64,000 bases of DNA from Candidatus Babelota bacterium (lineage in GTDB: Bacteria; Babelota; Babeliae; Babelales; Vermiphilaceae), in the NCBI GenBank assembly GCA_029262595.1, contig JAJCZB010000065.1, forward strand, positions 1-64,000, written 5' to 3'. Of this stretch, positions 32,874 to 41,781 are shown one piece after another (within the stretch, counting starts at the first letter, position 1; each line of letters starts with the position of its first letter). A program made the translations under genes and the position numbers. Under the pieces are notes generated by a model, which searched no databases, had not been told where the DNA came from, and saw nothing but the letters and a program-made list of their open reading frames with translations.

Positions 32874-33299
32874 ATGTACTCTAAGTCTATATGTATTGTG
32901 CTTTTGTTTAGTCTATCGTTTTCATGCCATGCGGGTTGGAAGCGAAGGACTCGAGCTTTCTTTCACAAACTTTTTTCAAGAAATCAAACCGAGCAGTCTG
33001 CGGTGTATGAAGACAATGCTCCAGAGTTTGGGTCGCAGGCTAGTCAACCTGATGATGCAGTGATTGGCTCACAAGCCAATGGAGATGATGGTGCAAGTTG
33101 TGCGACTTTTTCAACTGATACAACTGATATGACGATACCCCAGCAAGCAGCAGGGCCTCAGCACGGAACGCCTGTCTATGGCGTATCATCTTCAGATGAG
33201 GAGGATGAGTATGTAAGTGTGAGTGGAGCAGATAGGGAGGGAGCGCGAGTTATTGTACGCTATAAATCAGTACCGGCCAACCTAGGGCGTCCGCACTAA
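32874..33299 (+). CDS. Small secreted protein with acidic tract, family F
   Basis: 141 aa. Signal peptide ends SCHAG, followed by a basic aromatic segment (WKRRTRAFFHKLF), Gln/Ser/Thr-rich linker and an acidic stretch (SSSDEEDEY). AGGGGAGG gives a strong ribosome site. The signal and the WK/WR segment resemble the next gene, suggesting a pair of paralogs. Function unknown. Confidence 0.68.
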   Translation: MYSKSICIVLLFSLSFSCHAGWKRRTRAFFHKLFSRNQTEQSAVYEDNAPEFGSQASQPDDAVIGSQANGDDGASCATFSTDTTDMTIPQQAAGPQHGTPVYGVSSSDEEDEYVSVSGADREGARVIVRYKSVPANLGRPH

Positions 33300-33378
33300 C
33301 GTTTTTTTACTTTGCTGCAATTATCTTTTATGATTTGTACTATATAAAATTGTTACAAGTTATGCAGTGGAGGTGTCT

Positions 33379-33702
33379 ATGTATCGCAATTATATGTGTG
33401 CGGCACTATTATTTTTAAGTTCGGTAGCATGCTACGGCGGATGGCGAGATTGCTTTCCATGCTGCGGCAGGCGCCAGCAAGAGTTTCCAGAGCTTGGTCA
33501 GCGCTTTGAGCCAGATCATGCCAGCGACGATTCTGATCAAAGCGGTAATGATTCTGATATAGCTGGCGTTACTATAATTTCAGCGGATGGTTTAGAGAGA
33601 CTATTTATTAGTGATGAACTGCTTGCAGATCACGATGGCGACCTACAAGCAGCAGCAGCAGCTACCGCTAGATTAGCAGCGACGATCGCCCAAGAGTCAT
33701 AA
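33379..33702 (+). CDS. Small secreted protein with acidic tract, family F
   Basis: 107 aa from the ATG at 33379 (GGAGG upstream). Signal peptide ends ACYGG, then WRDCFPCCGRR with three Cys, an acidic Ser/Asp stretch (HASDDSDQSGNDSD) and an Ala-rich helix. Similar in start and plan to 32874. Function unknown. Confidence 0.68.
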   Translation: MYRNYMCAALLFLSSVACYGGWRDCFPCCGRRQQEFPELGQRFEPDHASDDSDQSGNDSDIAGVTIISADGLERLFISDELLADHDGDLQAAAAATARLAATIAQES

Positions 33703-33772
33703 CATTTTTTACATTCTTATTTATTCGCATTACGATGCATACTATTCAGTCTGAGACTATAAGGAGAGAGCA

Positions 33773-34387
33773 ATGAGTAAGTATGTATTGAGTATTGCTT
33801 TGTTGTGTTGCGTATCATTGCAAACTAACGCTGTGAAAGCGGATGCCCTTGATGGGGTTGGTGCAGCGTTATTGGCGGGTGCGGCCGAATCTGGTGATGC
33901 AAGCGATGAAAGCAGTAGTGAAGAAAGTGATGGTGATGAAGGTGATCGTGTTTGCGCCATACAGGTTGATTTTCAAGGCGATCGCACGCTTACGCAATTG
34001 GTAGCATTGCTTCATACTGCTGCGGATTTTGATGCGTTGGATCGAGATACGCAAGAAGGCATTTTAGCATTGCACCCTGCGTTTCGAACCTTTCTTGAAA
34101 AAAGCGATGCAGTTGGCCAGCAGGTTGAGGTTGGTTATGAAGATTACGCGCTTATTGGGGCAACCGGCACGGCAATACTGCGCACGCCAATCAAAAAGAG
34201 TGAGATGCCTGCCGAATTGGGTGAGTTACCGTATGTTACGTGCACGGCACTTGCAGAGGTGCCAAATAATGCAGATGAGGTGAAGCGAGTGCTTGCTGCC
34301 GCACAAGAAGAAAAACGAAAAAAAGATCGGTTAAGCGCTTCTCGAGTTGCTCGTTGTAAGCGTTGGCTACGCAATAGATTGCGTTAA
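33773..34387 (+). CDS. Secreted protein with acidic tract and basic tail
   Basis: 204 aa. Signal peptide ends TNAVKA, followed by an acidic stretch (SDESSSEESDGDEGD), a globular middle (RTLTQLVALLHTAADFDAL, VGYEDYALIGATGTAIL) and a basic C-terminus (CKRWLRNRLR). GGAGAG precedes the ATG. No known family. Confidence 0.7.
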   Translation: MSKYVLSIALLCCVSLQTNAVKADALDGVGAALLAGAAESGDASDESSSEESDGDEGDRVCAIQVDFQGDRTLTQLVALLHTAADFDALDRDTQEGILALHPAFRTFLEKSDAVGQQVEVGYEDYALIGATGTAILRTPIKKSEMPAELGELPYVTCTALAEVPNNADEVKRVLAAAQEEKRKKDRLSASRVARCKRWLRNRLR

Positions 34388-34467
34388 GTAAAAAAAAAAA
34401 GCACACTAGAACAACACAAAGTGGGTGATATATATTTATTATAAGCTGTTGGGGGCTTTGCAGTATT

Positions 34468-34776
34468 ATGAAAAAAAATAAAATTTTTCTTGCATTAATG
34501 TGCGTATTTAATTTTTTAAGTGCTGCTATTGAGCAGCTTCCTCTTTCAAAAAAAGGTGCGGCGTCTGTATTGGATGAGCTGGAGGGCGAAGAACTAACAG
34601 AGCAGGAAATGGCTGCGTTGGCGGTGATGGTCCCATCTGAGCAAAGTTTGTTTCAAAAAATGTGCACGAGCACGGTAAGCACGATGCTTGTGTGGTGCTT
34701 GCAGTGCCAGCGTAGAGTGGGGCGTATGGTGCGAAGAATGAGACGGCGACTGAGGCGGCGTAAACGGACGGCGTAG
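34468..34776 (+). CDS. Small secreted protein with arginine-rich tail
   Basis: 102 aa. Signal peptide ends LSAA, then an acidic helix with two Glu-rich segments, a short hydrophobic Cys region (TVSTMLVWCLQC) and a C-terminal tail of about 20 residues that is mostly Arg. The tail could bind nucleic acid or acidic lipid. Its stop shares one base with the rsmE GTG start. Confidence 0.66.
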   Translation: MKKNKIFLALMCVFNFLSAAIEQLPLSKKGAASVLDELEGEELTEQEMAALAVMVPSEQSLFQKMCTSTVSTMLVWCLQCQRRVGRMVRRMRRRLRRRKRTA

Positions 34777-35531
34777 TGATTAAAAAGAATACATCAAATG
34801 CTCACGAATTTGCAGTGTATCATTCGCTAAATTTTGCCGAGTTGCTGCCAGATGTTGGCAGTGAGATGCATATTGAAGACAGTTCTTTAGTACATAGAAT
34901 CCAAAGGGTGCTTCGGTTGCAGGTGGGCGATCGGTTTATTTTGTTTGATCGATATGCTCATGCGAACGTTATGATTCGTGACTGTTCTAAAAAATCTGTT
35001 CAGCTATACGTCGAGAAGATAACTAGCAATACTTCCTATTCTCCTGAAATCACGTTTTTGTTGCCGGTTCTCAAAAAAGATGCACTTGAAGATGCGCTCT
35101 ATTATTTGATTGAGTCGGGAGTGAATCATATTCAGTTTTTACATACTGATAAAGAGCAAGGGCGCTGGAGATGGAGCAATGATAGTGATCGTCTTGAGCG
35201 AATTGCTATTGCAGCGGCAGAACAATCAAAAAATTTTGCTTTTCCAGAAATTAAAGAGCCGATTACATTTGCTGAGCTTGAAGGGGTGCTACCAAAAAAT
35301 GCAGCATGTTTTTATGGTGATCCTGCGGGAAAATCAGCGCATACGCTCTTACATGAGAAAGCTCCAGATCAGCTTGTGCTAGCGTGCGGCCCCGAAGGAG
35401 ATTTTACTCACGCTGAAAAAGAACAATTACATGCAGTATCATTTCAGCCTTTACGATTAACTCCGACTATTTTACGAGCAGAAACGGCCGCTTTTTGCAT
35501 CTCTTCTCTATTTCGATCAGTCTTTTCGTAA
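34776..35531 (+). CDS. rsmE: 16S rRNA (uracil(1498)-N(3))-methyltransferase
   Basis: SPOUT-fold enzyme. The N-terminal PUA-like part has HRIQRVLRLQVGDRF. The knotted SAM site is LACGPEGDFTHAEKEQL followed by LRLTPTILRAETAA, which matches RsmE. The likely start is the GTG at 34776, overlapping the preceding stop by one base; the next Met (residue 29) would cut into the PUA domain. 251 aa. Confidence 0.93.
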   Translation: MIKKNTSNAHEFAVYHSLNFAELLPDVGSEMHIEDSSLVHRIQRVLRLQVGDRFILFDRYAHANVMIRDCSKKSVQLYVEKITSNTSYSPEITFLLPVLKKDALEDALYYLIESGVNHIQFLHTDKEQGRWRWSNDSDRLERIAIAAAEQSKNFAFPEIKEPITFAELEGVLPKNAACFYGDPAGKSAHTLLHEKAPDQLVLACGPEGDFTHAEKEQLHAVSFQPLRLTPTILRAETAAFCISSLFRSVFS

Positions 35532-35649
35532 TTCCAATTAATATTTTCAGATACAAATAGTACATAATAATGTTGCGTTTGGGTGATCACGCGCAGTAAG
35601 CTAGTTATGAACGAAATAGATGTAGTTGCCACTTTTAGGGAGAGTGATC

Positions 35650-36495
35650 ATGCGGCAGGAAAAGTCAGACATATCGTTGTTGCTCATCATTTTAGTACTA
35701 TTCAGCGCCAGTATTGGCTTACTTCATGGTTTTAAGTTTACGATGCTTTCTGCGTCGTCTGATGAAACACACATCTCTCTTTCGCGGCAAGATATTCTTG
35801 ATATTCTTTTTATGCAATTACGTTCAGACAATATGGAAAAAGCAGCGGAGGCATTGCAGCAATTTGATCAATCTGCGCAGTCTCAAGTGTTACAAAGTAT
35901 TTTATCTGATCCGGCCCTTTCAGATGAGCAAAAAATTGTATTTTTAGCAGCGAGTGCTGCGACTATAGATGATGCTTCTCGAAAAGCTGAACTATTTGAT
36001 GCACTGTATACTCAGTTTGCATCGATGCCAGTGTTTGCTTTGATTGTTGATAGGTATCCACAGCTTATTAAATTAATTCAAAGATGGTCTGCAAAAGATC
36101 AAAAGGATGCTTTTGATACCTGGAAAAATGGATCCATAGCATATGTACTTCAGCATGATAATGTGCCGCTCTTAACGAAACTCTATGCTAATGGAATACG
36201 CTTGACGCCTACAGAGGCGTCCGTAGTGCTCGATCGCGTTGTTACTGAGCGCCGAGACGCTGGATTTGTGCCGCTTTTAGTGCGCACATTTGGTGCGGAT
36301 GTTTCCTATAGTCCTGATGGTAAGCGAACCCTTTTGATACAGGCCGTTGATACGAATAATCCTGAAATGGTGCGAGCGCTGCGAGATGAAGGTGCGAGTC
36401 CTCGCCTTGTTTTAGATCAGGCCGTTGGATCTGCGATTAGTGTTGCGCATGATAATGGCTTTCATGAGATTGAAATTATTCTTGAAGAGCATTAA
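35650..36495 (+). CDS. Membrane-anchored ankyrin-like repeat protein
   Basis: 281 aa from the ATG at 35650 (GGGAGAG upstream). One N-terminal hydrophobic segment (LLLIILVLFSASIGLLHG) is followed by a helical array. The C-terminal 130 residues look like degenerate ankyrin repeats (GKRTLLIQAVDTNNPEMVRALRDEGASP; VPLLTKLYANGI). Ankyrin proteins are common effectors in bacteria that live in eukaryotes; a host-facing role here is inference. Confidence 0.65.
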   Translation: MRQEKSDISLLLIILVLFSASIGLLHGFKFTMLSASSDETHISLSRQDILDILFMQLRSDNMEKAAEALQQFDQSAQSQVLQSILSDPALSDEQKIVFLAASAATIDDASRKAELFDALYTQFASMPVFALIVDRYPQLIKLIQRWSAKDQKDAFDTWKNGSIAYVLQHDNVPLLTKLYANGIRLTPTEASVVLDRVVTERRDAGFVPLLVRTFGADVSYSPDGKRTLLIQAVDTNNPEMVRALRDEGASPRLVLDQAVGSAISVAHDNGFHEIEIILEEH

Positions 36496-36505
36496 AGGAT
36501 TATAT

Positions 36506-36703
36506 CCTTCGATACATTTTGCTCAGTAAGCTTCGCAAAACACTCAGGACGAGCGTAAGAATAGTGGCGACTTTAGCGTAGCGATCTATTAAAACAGATT
36601 GATTTTCGCAGTTGTATGATTTATATGCCTTACTATGAGAAAAAATTATTTTTCCGCTCATCCTGAGTGATTTTGAGTGAAGCTAAAAATTGTATCGAAG
36701 GAG
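36506..36703. repeat. Inverted intergenic repeat (REP-like)
   Basis: Left arm TATCCTTCGATACA ... ACTCAGGACGAGCG (36506-36556) and right arm CGCTCATCCTGAGTG ... TGTATCGAAGGA (about 36656-36703) are inverted copies about 50 bp long. Related pieces occur at 56323-56415 and near 60311-60335, and the core resembles the palindrome inside the MITE copies. No gene lies between. Confidence 0.65.
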
Positions 36704-36706
36704 ACA

Positions 36707-37366
36707 TTAACGCGCTGCGGGATGTTGTTTTAAATAAACCGGTTCGAGAGAATATTCTTTTGTTTTTTTCAATTCCCATTCTTCACGCCCTAGCGAGCTG
36801 ATTGCGCTCAGCGAGCAATACACTGGATTATCTTCAGGAATATATGCGTGCGCGCACTCTTTTAAAATCAACTCTTTATGAAGTGTGGTGCCGTTTCCCA
36901 TAAATCGAATTGTTTCAGGGATAGCTTTTAGTTCATCAAGGAGCTTTTCAATCGGGTAGACGCCATATAAAAGTTCTTGATCATTGCGTTGAGCAAGCGC
37001 ATAAACGTCATTGCCAAATGCATTAAAAAGAACAGCCGTTATTGGATACGCAGGGTCGTGCCATTCATGAGCGGCAGCTTTGAGGGCGTTTACTCCAATG
37101 AGAGGGATTTTTTTTGCATAGGAAAGACCGTTAACGGTAGTGATAACTACCCTGAGCGTGGTAAAGGGCCCGGGGCCACAATTGGCTGCGATAAAAGAGA
37201 GATCATCCAGTGAGATATTGGCGGATTTGAGCAACGCACTGATGTGTGTAATTAATTCTTTGCTTGCGTTTAATTTTGAAAGTGAATGTGAGGAAATTTG
37301 AGTGGTGCCATGTATGAGAGCGATCTGCACCTTATCGTAGGAGTTTTGAATAACCATGTAGTACAT
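36707..37366 (-). CDS. tsaB: tRNA threonylcarbamoyladenosine biosynthesis protein TsaB
   Basis: Non-catalytic partner of TsaD in making t6A37 of tRNA. Typical SANCGPGPFTTLRVVI near the end of the first actin-like lobe, then a short second lobe. 219 aa. The gene is only 15 bp downstream of the zinc-ribbon gene and shares its strand. tsaD is not in the window. Confidence 0.88.
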   Translation of the reverse strand: MYYMVIQNSYDKVQIALIHGTTQISSHSLSKLNASKELITHISALLKSANISLDDLSFIAANCGPGPFTTLRVVITTVNGLSYAKKIPLIGVNALKAAAHEWHDPAYPITAVLFNAFGNDVYALAQRNDQELLYGVYPIEKLLDELKAIPETIRFMGNGTTLHKELILKECAHAYIPEDNPVYCSLSAISSLGREEWELKKTKEYSLEPVYLKQHPAAR

Positions 37367-37381
37367 TGTGATGCCCGTAAT

Positions 37382-37561
37382 TTAATTGCGATTTCTACAC
37401 TTTTGTTGTTGGTAAAAGATGCTGAATGAATCGTACTCAATCGTTTTTTCTTTCTTAACGATGACTTTCCCGCAGTTGAGGCATTTCCATCCCTCAAAAT
37501 TAAGAAAATGATCGAAGAACGACTGAAGTACCATCAAGCCGCCACATTTTTTACAATTCAT
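37382..37561 (-). CDS. Small zinc-ribbon protein
   Basis: 59 aa. Begins MNCKKCGGLMVLQSFFDHF, then WKCLNCGKVIVKKEKT; two CxxC pairs (residues 3-6 and 27-30) form a zinc ribbon. AAAAGGAG before the ATG is a strong ribosome site. Similar mini zinc-ribbons with CxxCGG...WxCxxCG occur widely without a known role. Probably co-transcribed with tsaB. Confidence 0.75.
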   Translation of the reverse strand: MNCKKCGGLMVLQSFFDHFLNFEGWKCLNCGKVIVKKEKTIEYDSFSIFYQQQKCRNRN

Positions 37562-37716
37562 ACTACGTGCTCCTTTTTTAATAAAACACGAAACCTTAAA
37601 ACAATGCGGCGTTTTAAATTGTCAAAGCTTGTTTCTTGGTTACACCGTATCCCTTTTGCCGGTATACTCAAAATAATCATGGAATTGTGAACTTGTCAAT
37701 GAAGCAAAAAAAGTAC

Positions 37717-38118
37717 CTATTGAAATTTAAGTGAATCTAAATAGCTCATGAGAAAGAGTGCAGCGGCTACTGCATGCGTCTCTAATTTTTTCTCTTTTGT
37801 TTTGGGCCGAGTGAGGCGGGCGGCATGCTTGCTTGAGAGCCGTTCATCCCATAAAACCCATGATACAGAGGGGAATTTGTTTTCAAGCTCTTTCATATGC
37901 GCTTCCACTTTGAGCGTTTGATCGCTTTTGGTGCCCTTCATTGTTTTGGGATGGCCAACAACGATCGTTTTGATGGGTTCTTCATCAATGATACGAGCAA
38001 GTTCTTTGTCAAGGTCTGGGCTTGCTACTGTGGTGTAGGGACGCGTTGTGATTCCGAGTGCATCGGAAATCGCAATGCCGGTCCAGCTGTCTCCGATATC
38101 TAATGCCAAAATTTTCAT
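37717..38118 (-). CDS. ruvX: Putative Holliday junction resolvase / pre-16S rRNA nuclease
   Basis: RNase H-fold YqgF/RuvX protein. ILALDIGDSWTGIAISD carries the first Asp; VVGHPKTMKG and LWDERLSSKHA are the next family motifs, with the Glu in WDER. The third acid, an Asp in the usual D-x-x-A-A motif near the C-terminus, seems to be His (ETHAVAAALFL), so activity is uncertain. 133 aa is the normal size. Confidence 0.88.
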   Translation of the reverse strand: MKILALDIGDSWTGIAISDALGITTRPYTTVASPDLDKELARIIDEEPIKTIVVGHPKTMKGTKSDQTLKVEAHMKELENKFPSVSWVLWDERLSSKHAARLTRPKTKEKKLETHAVAAALFLMSYLDSLKFQ

Positions 38119-38204
38119 AGTGCCCTTTACGTACGTATAATTTTTTTCAAAAACGAGTATACTAAAGCTCTAAGTTTAAATTATTAACACATAAAGGAAA
38201 CTGG

Positions 38205-39533
38205 ATGGATACTTTCCTTATTTGGTCATGGATTGATTGGTTACTTGGGGGCCCGCTTATTATATACGCCGTCGGAATCAGTATCATCTGTACCGTTGCA
38301 TTTCGATTTGTTCAGTTTCGAGCATTTTTCAAAGCATGGCGTGATATTCTTGCTCCCAAAAGTGAGTCTGCTAAAGCAGGCGGGATGACGCCCTTTCAAG
38401 CATTTGTAAATACGCTGAGTACCAATCTGGGTAACGGTAGTATTGTCGGTGCGGCTACTGCAGTAGTAGCAGGTGGCCCAGGAGCGGGAATTTGGGTATT
38501 GATCGTTGGGTGTTTAATGATGGCGGTTCGCTTTGCAGAGGTATATGCAAGTACGTGGTTTGGTGCGCGTGCGCCCAAAGATACTGTTCTTGGCGGCCCG
38601 ATGCTTTATCTTACGCAAGTGCCTGGTGGCTCAGTGCTTTCTATGCTCTACGGCATATGCTGCTTAGTCTTTGGTTTAACGGTGGGTAACGCAATGCAAA
38701 CGCATTCGATTAGTTATGGTATCACTACTACGTGGGGTGTTAATCCGTATATTATTGCTGCGGGTATCACTCTTTTCATGGCGTACATTTTACTCGGAGG
38801 CGCCAAGCGTATCGTTGCAGTTTCAGATGCGATCGTTCCCGTTAAAGTGGTTGTCTTTTTTGGATCATCTCTCATTTTAATTGGCTATCATAGTGGCGCG
38901 TTATGCGCGTCATTACAGCTAATGGTCCAAAGTGCATTTCAGCCGCAGGCATTTATTGGTGGGGTTCTTGGGTTTACTGTGATGCAAGCAGTACAAGCGG
39001 GAATGAATCTTTCAGTAACTGCGACTGAATCAGGCCTTGGAACAGCTGCCATTTTATTTGGATATACCGGCAGCACTGATCCATTAAAAAGTGGTTTGAT
39101 GGGAATGATTAGTACGTTTGTAAGTAGCCTGGTCTGCTTTTTAGTATCGCTCTGCATTGTGATTAGTGGCGTATGGGATTCTGGTCTTGCAAGTTCTGCG
39201 TTAACTATTTCAGCGTTTACTACTGCCTTTGGCCAATGGGGCGGATTCATCGTGAGCTTTCTTTCCATAAGTTTTGGAAGTGGTGTGCTTGTCGCATATG
39301 CGTATATTACGCGCGCTGCATGGTTTAGTGTAACAGGCGGCCGATTTGAATATGCATTTATGGTGGTATATACCTTGGCAGCATGCTTGGGCGCGATCGT
39401 TGATCCATCACTCGTATGGAAAGCAGTTGCTCTTATTAATGGCCTTCTTTTGACGATCAACTTAACGGGGTTATTGCTCTTAATGCCACGTCTTTCGCGG
39501 TATGTAAGAGAGTCTGAATCTAAAAAGGCGTAG
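38205..39533 (+). CDS. Sodium:alanine/glycine symporter (AGCS family)
   Basis: Imports alanine or glycine with Na+. About ten transmembrane helices. Family signature region: FQAFVNTLSTNLGNGSIVGAATAV, with NLGNGSI lining the substrate site, and FTVMQAVQAGMNLSVTATESGLGTAAILF later. 442 aa is normal. AAGGAA precedes the ATG. murE follows 5 bp later, so the two are likely co-transcribed. Confidence 0.92.
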   Translation: MDTFLIWSWIDWLLGGPLIIYAVGISIICTVAFRFVQFRAFFKAWRDILAPKSESAKAGGMTPFQAFVNTLSTNLGNGSIVGAATAVVAGGPGAGIWVLIVGCLMMAVRFAEVYASTWFGARAPKDTVLGGPMLYLTQVPGGSVLSMLYGICCLVFGLTVGNAMQTHSISYGITTTWGVNPYIIAAGITLFMAYILLGGAKRIVAVSDAIVPVKVVVFFGSSLILIGYHSGALCASLQLMVQSAFQPQAFIGGVLGFTVMQAVQAGMNLSVTATESGLGTAAILFGYTGSTDPLKSGLMGMISTFVSSLVCFLVSLCIVISGVWDSGLASSALTISAFTTAFGQWGGFIVSFLSISFGSGVLVAYAYITRAAWFSVTGGRFEYAFMVVYTLAACLGAIVDPSLVWKAVALINGLLLTINLTGLLLLMPRLSRYVRESESKKA

Positions 39534-39538
39534 CTCCT

Positions 39539-40942
39539 ATGATTCCCGCAATCTATCCAGTTACGGCTCATACCGATCATGTGGGGCCGGGGACTTGGTT
39601 TGTGGTAGTGCGTGGGTTGGATCATAATGGATGCGCGCATATTGCAGCGGCACTGCAAAAGGGCGCGCGTAAAATTGTTGTTGATCAAGATATTTCCCAA
39701 AGTCTGCGTATTCAAATTATGCAAAAAGGGGCATCTATTCTACGCGTTTCAGACTGCCGTAAAGCGCTTGCGCAGTTAAGTGCTGCAGCGACAGATCATG
39801 CGCATCAAAAGCTCAAAATCATTGGCATCACTGGTACGAAAGGCAAGACAACTTCCGCGCATCTTTTATTTCACATGCTGCGCAGTGCAGGAATTCGCAC
39901 TGGATTGCTTTCAACGGTTAGTAACGCGATCGGCGATGCGCAGTTTGCTCCCAGCTTAACTACGCCCCAGCCTGATTACTTGCATCAATTTTTTAATCAA
40001 GCAGTTGCGCAGGGGGTTGAGTGGGTAGTGATGGAGGTTGCCGCGCAAGCAATTTCTCTGCATCGCATCGATGGATTGCTTTTCGATGCAGTGATCATGA
40101 CCAACTTTGATCGCGAACATTTAGAATTCTATGATTCTATGGATGCATACTTTACTGAGAAAAAAAAATTATTGGCGCATCGGCGCCCGGGTGCTCCAGC
40201 GTGGATCAATAAAGATGATCAATGGTTGTCCAAAATCGCGTCAGATTTTACGAACTGGTTTTCATGCAGGCAGCCGAGCCAGCTTAGCGGCGCGATGATG
40301 CCCTCGAGCGATTTTTCGCTCTCTGCGCGCATTGCATTTCAGAGTCATGAATATGCAGTTGAGTGCTCCACGCTTTCTGGAGAATATAATCTTTCGAATG
40401 TGTTGGCTGCTGCTGCGGGTGGCATAAGTGCAGGAATTTCGATGCAAAAAGTTCAAGAAAGTCTTGCAAATTTTCCGGGCATTGCCGGGCGCCAAGAGCG
40501 CTACACGCTTGCAAATGGTGCCACGGCACTCATTGATTATGCGCACAATCCCCTTTCGTATCGGGAATTTTTTAAAACAATTTCTCATCAATCAGATCAC
40601 TTGATTGTAGTGTTTGGTGCGGGAGGTGAGCGCGATCCTGATCGGCGCCCTGAGATGGGAGCGATTGTTGCGCAGTATGCAGATACTATTATTATCACGG
40701 ATGATAATCCGCGGCGTGAAGATCCGCGCAAGATTATGCAGGATATTATGCGTGGTATTCCTGAAGATGTTCACGATCGAGTTCATTATGAGGCGGATCG
40801 AAAAAAAGCGATTGAGACAGCGCGATCGATGGGCCATGCAGGATCGCTCATTGCGGTGCTTGGCAAGGGGCCGGATGAATATCAAATTATTGGCGATCAA
40901 AAAATGCCCTTTAGTGATCGGGGCGTTTTATTGCATAAATAG
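39539..40942 (+). CDS. murE: UDP-N-acetylmuramoyl-tripeptide synthetase
   Basis: Adds the third residue of the peptidoglycan stem. ATP site GITGTKGKTTSAHLL, Mur-ligase HSLHRIDG-type region (ISLHRIDGLLFDAVIMTNFDREHLE) and C-terminal YAHNPLSY with AGGERDPDRRPEMG. The motif DDNPRRED has the DNPR seen in enzymes that add meso-diaminopimelate. 467 aa is a little short at the N-terminus. Shows the organism makes peptidoglycan. Confidence 0.93.
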   Translation: MIPAIYPVTAHTDHVGPGTWFVVVRGLDHNGCAHIAAALQKGARKIVVDQDISQSLRIQIMQKGASILRVSDCRKALAQLSAAATDHAHQKLKIIGITGTKGKTTSAHLLFHMLRSAGIRTGLLSTVSNAIGDAQFAPSLTTPQPDYLHQFFNQAVAQGVEWVVMEVAAQAISLHRIDGLLFDAVIMTNFDREHLEFYDSMDAYFTEKKKLLAHRRPGAPAWINKDDQWLSKIASDFTNWFSCRQPSQLSGAMMPSSDFSLSARIAFQSHEYAVECSTLSGEYNLSNVLAAAAGGISAGISMQKVQESLANFPGIAGRQERYTLANGATALIDYAHNPLSYREFFKTISHQSDHLIVVFGAGGERDPDRRPEMGAIVAQYADTIIITDDNPRREDPRKIMQDIMRGIPEDVHDRVHYEADRKKAIETARSMGHAGSLIAVLGKGPDEYQIIGDQKMPFSDRGVLLHK

Positions 40943-40975
40943 CGAATCGTTGTTCTCAAGAGGGCCCCATTGAGT

Positions 40976-41113
40976 ATGCAGGTATATTATAATTTTGATA
41001 AAGGAAGACCTATTGTGATACATCCTCATTGTGGATGCGGAAAGCAAGGGTGTCTTAAAGTACTGCCCGGTAATGGAGTATGTTGGAAGTCAGAAATGGA
41101 CGAATTGGATTGA
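40976..41113 (+). CDS. Possible 45-aa Cys-rich protein
   Basis: A frame beginning MQVYYNFDKGRPIVIHPHC with CGCGKQGC and a later Cys. Four closely spaced Cys and a His suggest metal binding. The ribosome site is weak (AGAGG, 12 bp away), so it may not be a gene. Confidence 0.35.
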   Translation: MQVYYNFDKGRPIVIHPHCGCGKQGCLKVLPGNGVCWKSEMDELD

Positions 41114-41177
41114 TGTTTTTTTAGGATGCACGATAGCGTTATCGAATGCTTTGTAATGTGATAATGAGGAAAGAGCT

Positions 41178-41498
41178 ATGGTTGAGAGAAAATGGTATTT
41201 GATGTTGAGCATATTTTTAATTACCGCAATGGTATGCGCAGATGAGTTAGATGATATGTTGAAAGAGGATATTACTCGCGATACGCAATACATTATGTTC
41301 ACCGTAACAACGACCAATGGCAAAGCGCGCTTTGTAGGCGATCGAAAGGATGATATTTCTCTCGCTTGTTTTCGTGTATTTTATACGAATCATCTTCGAT
41401 TGCGCGAGCAGCTGAAAAGTGAGGTTACTGCGACACTTCTTTCACTCGCAGCATATCAGTACATGGAATCTTATAATGAGCCGTATACATTGACTTGA
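41178..41498 (+). CDS. Small exported protein, unknown function
   Basis: 106 aa. Signal peptide of about 21 residues (ending VCADE), then an acidic helix and a compact alpha/beta region (YIMFTVTTTNGKARFVGDR). Ribosome site AGGAAAG. No family recognised. Confidence 0.6.
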   Translation: MVERKWYLMLSIFLITAMVCADELDDMLKEDITRDTQYIMFTVTTTNGKARFVGDRKDDISLACFRVFYTNHLRLREQLKSEVTATLLSLAAYQYMESYNEPYTLT

Positions 41499-41573
41499 CG
41501 AAAAAATACGAGATTAGATTACTTTTTGAGTACGCTTATGCAATTATTAATTTTTTAAACACAGGGGCTTTAT

Positions 41574-41645
41574 ATGAAAAAATTATTACTTGTTGCATTA
41601 CTTGTAGCTGGTGGATTGCAAGCAGCTGCTGCAGAAGAAGTATAA
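41574..41645 (+). CDS. Signal-peptide-only mini gene (23 aa), vestigial copy of 43139
   Basis: Reads MKKLLLVALLVAGGLQAAAAEEV then stop: a complete signal peptide with almost no mature part. Its upstream 33 bp (41535-41567) are identical to 43101-43133, its leader is nearly the same as that of the gene at 43139, and the same terminator hairpin follows. It looks like that gene with the mature part deleted. If translated, the product would be only a cleaved leader. Confidence 0.5.
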   Translation: MKKLLLVALLVAGGLQAAAAEEV

Positions 41646-41667
41646 GTATTTTTTGCATATAAATGTG

Positions 41668-41701
41668 AATGGCCGCGAGGAAAGTCTCGTGGCCATTTTG
41701 T
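41668..41701 (+). terminator. Intrinsic terminator, repeated cassette copy 1
   Basis: Stem AATGGCCGCGAG (41668-41679) / CTCGTGGCCATT (41686-41697) then TTTTGTT. Near-identical hairpins end the genes at 43035 and 43585. Confidence 0.85.
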
Positions 41702-41781
41702 TATGCATTTGACTCTGTGTAGTGCGATCTATACCTTAAACGCAAAGAATAAAGTAATGCATGAAAGCAGAGGAGTGGCAG

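Noticed and set aside
38939-39724. A 261-codon minus-strand frame over the symporter/murE junction
   Set aside because: Antisense to two clear genes, with composition expected of a shadow frame.
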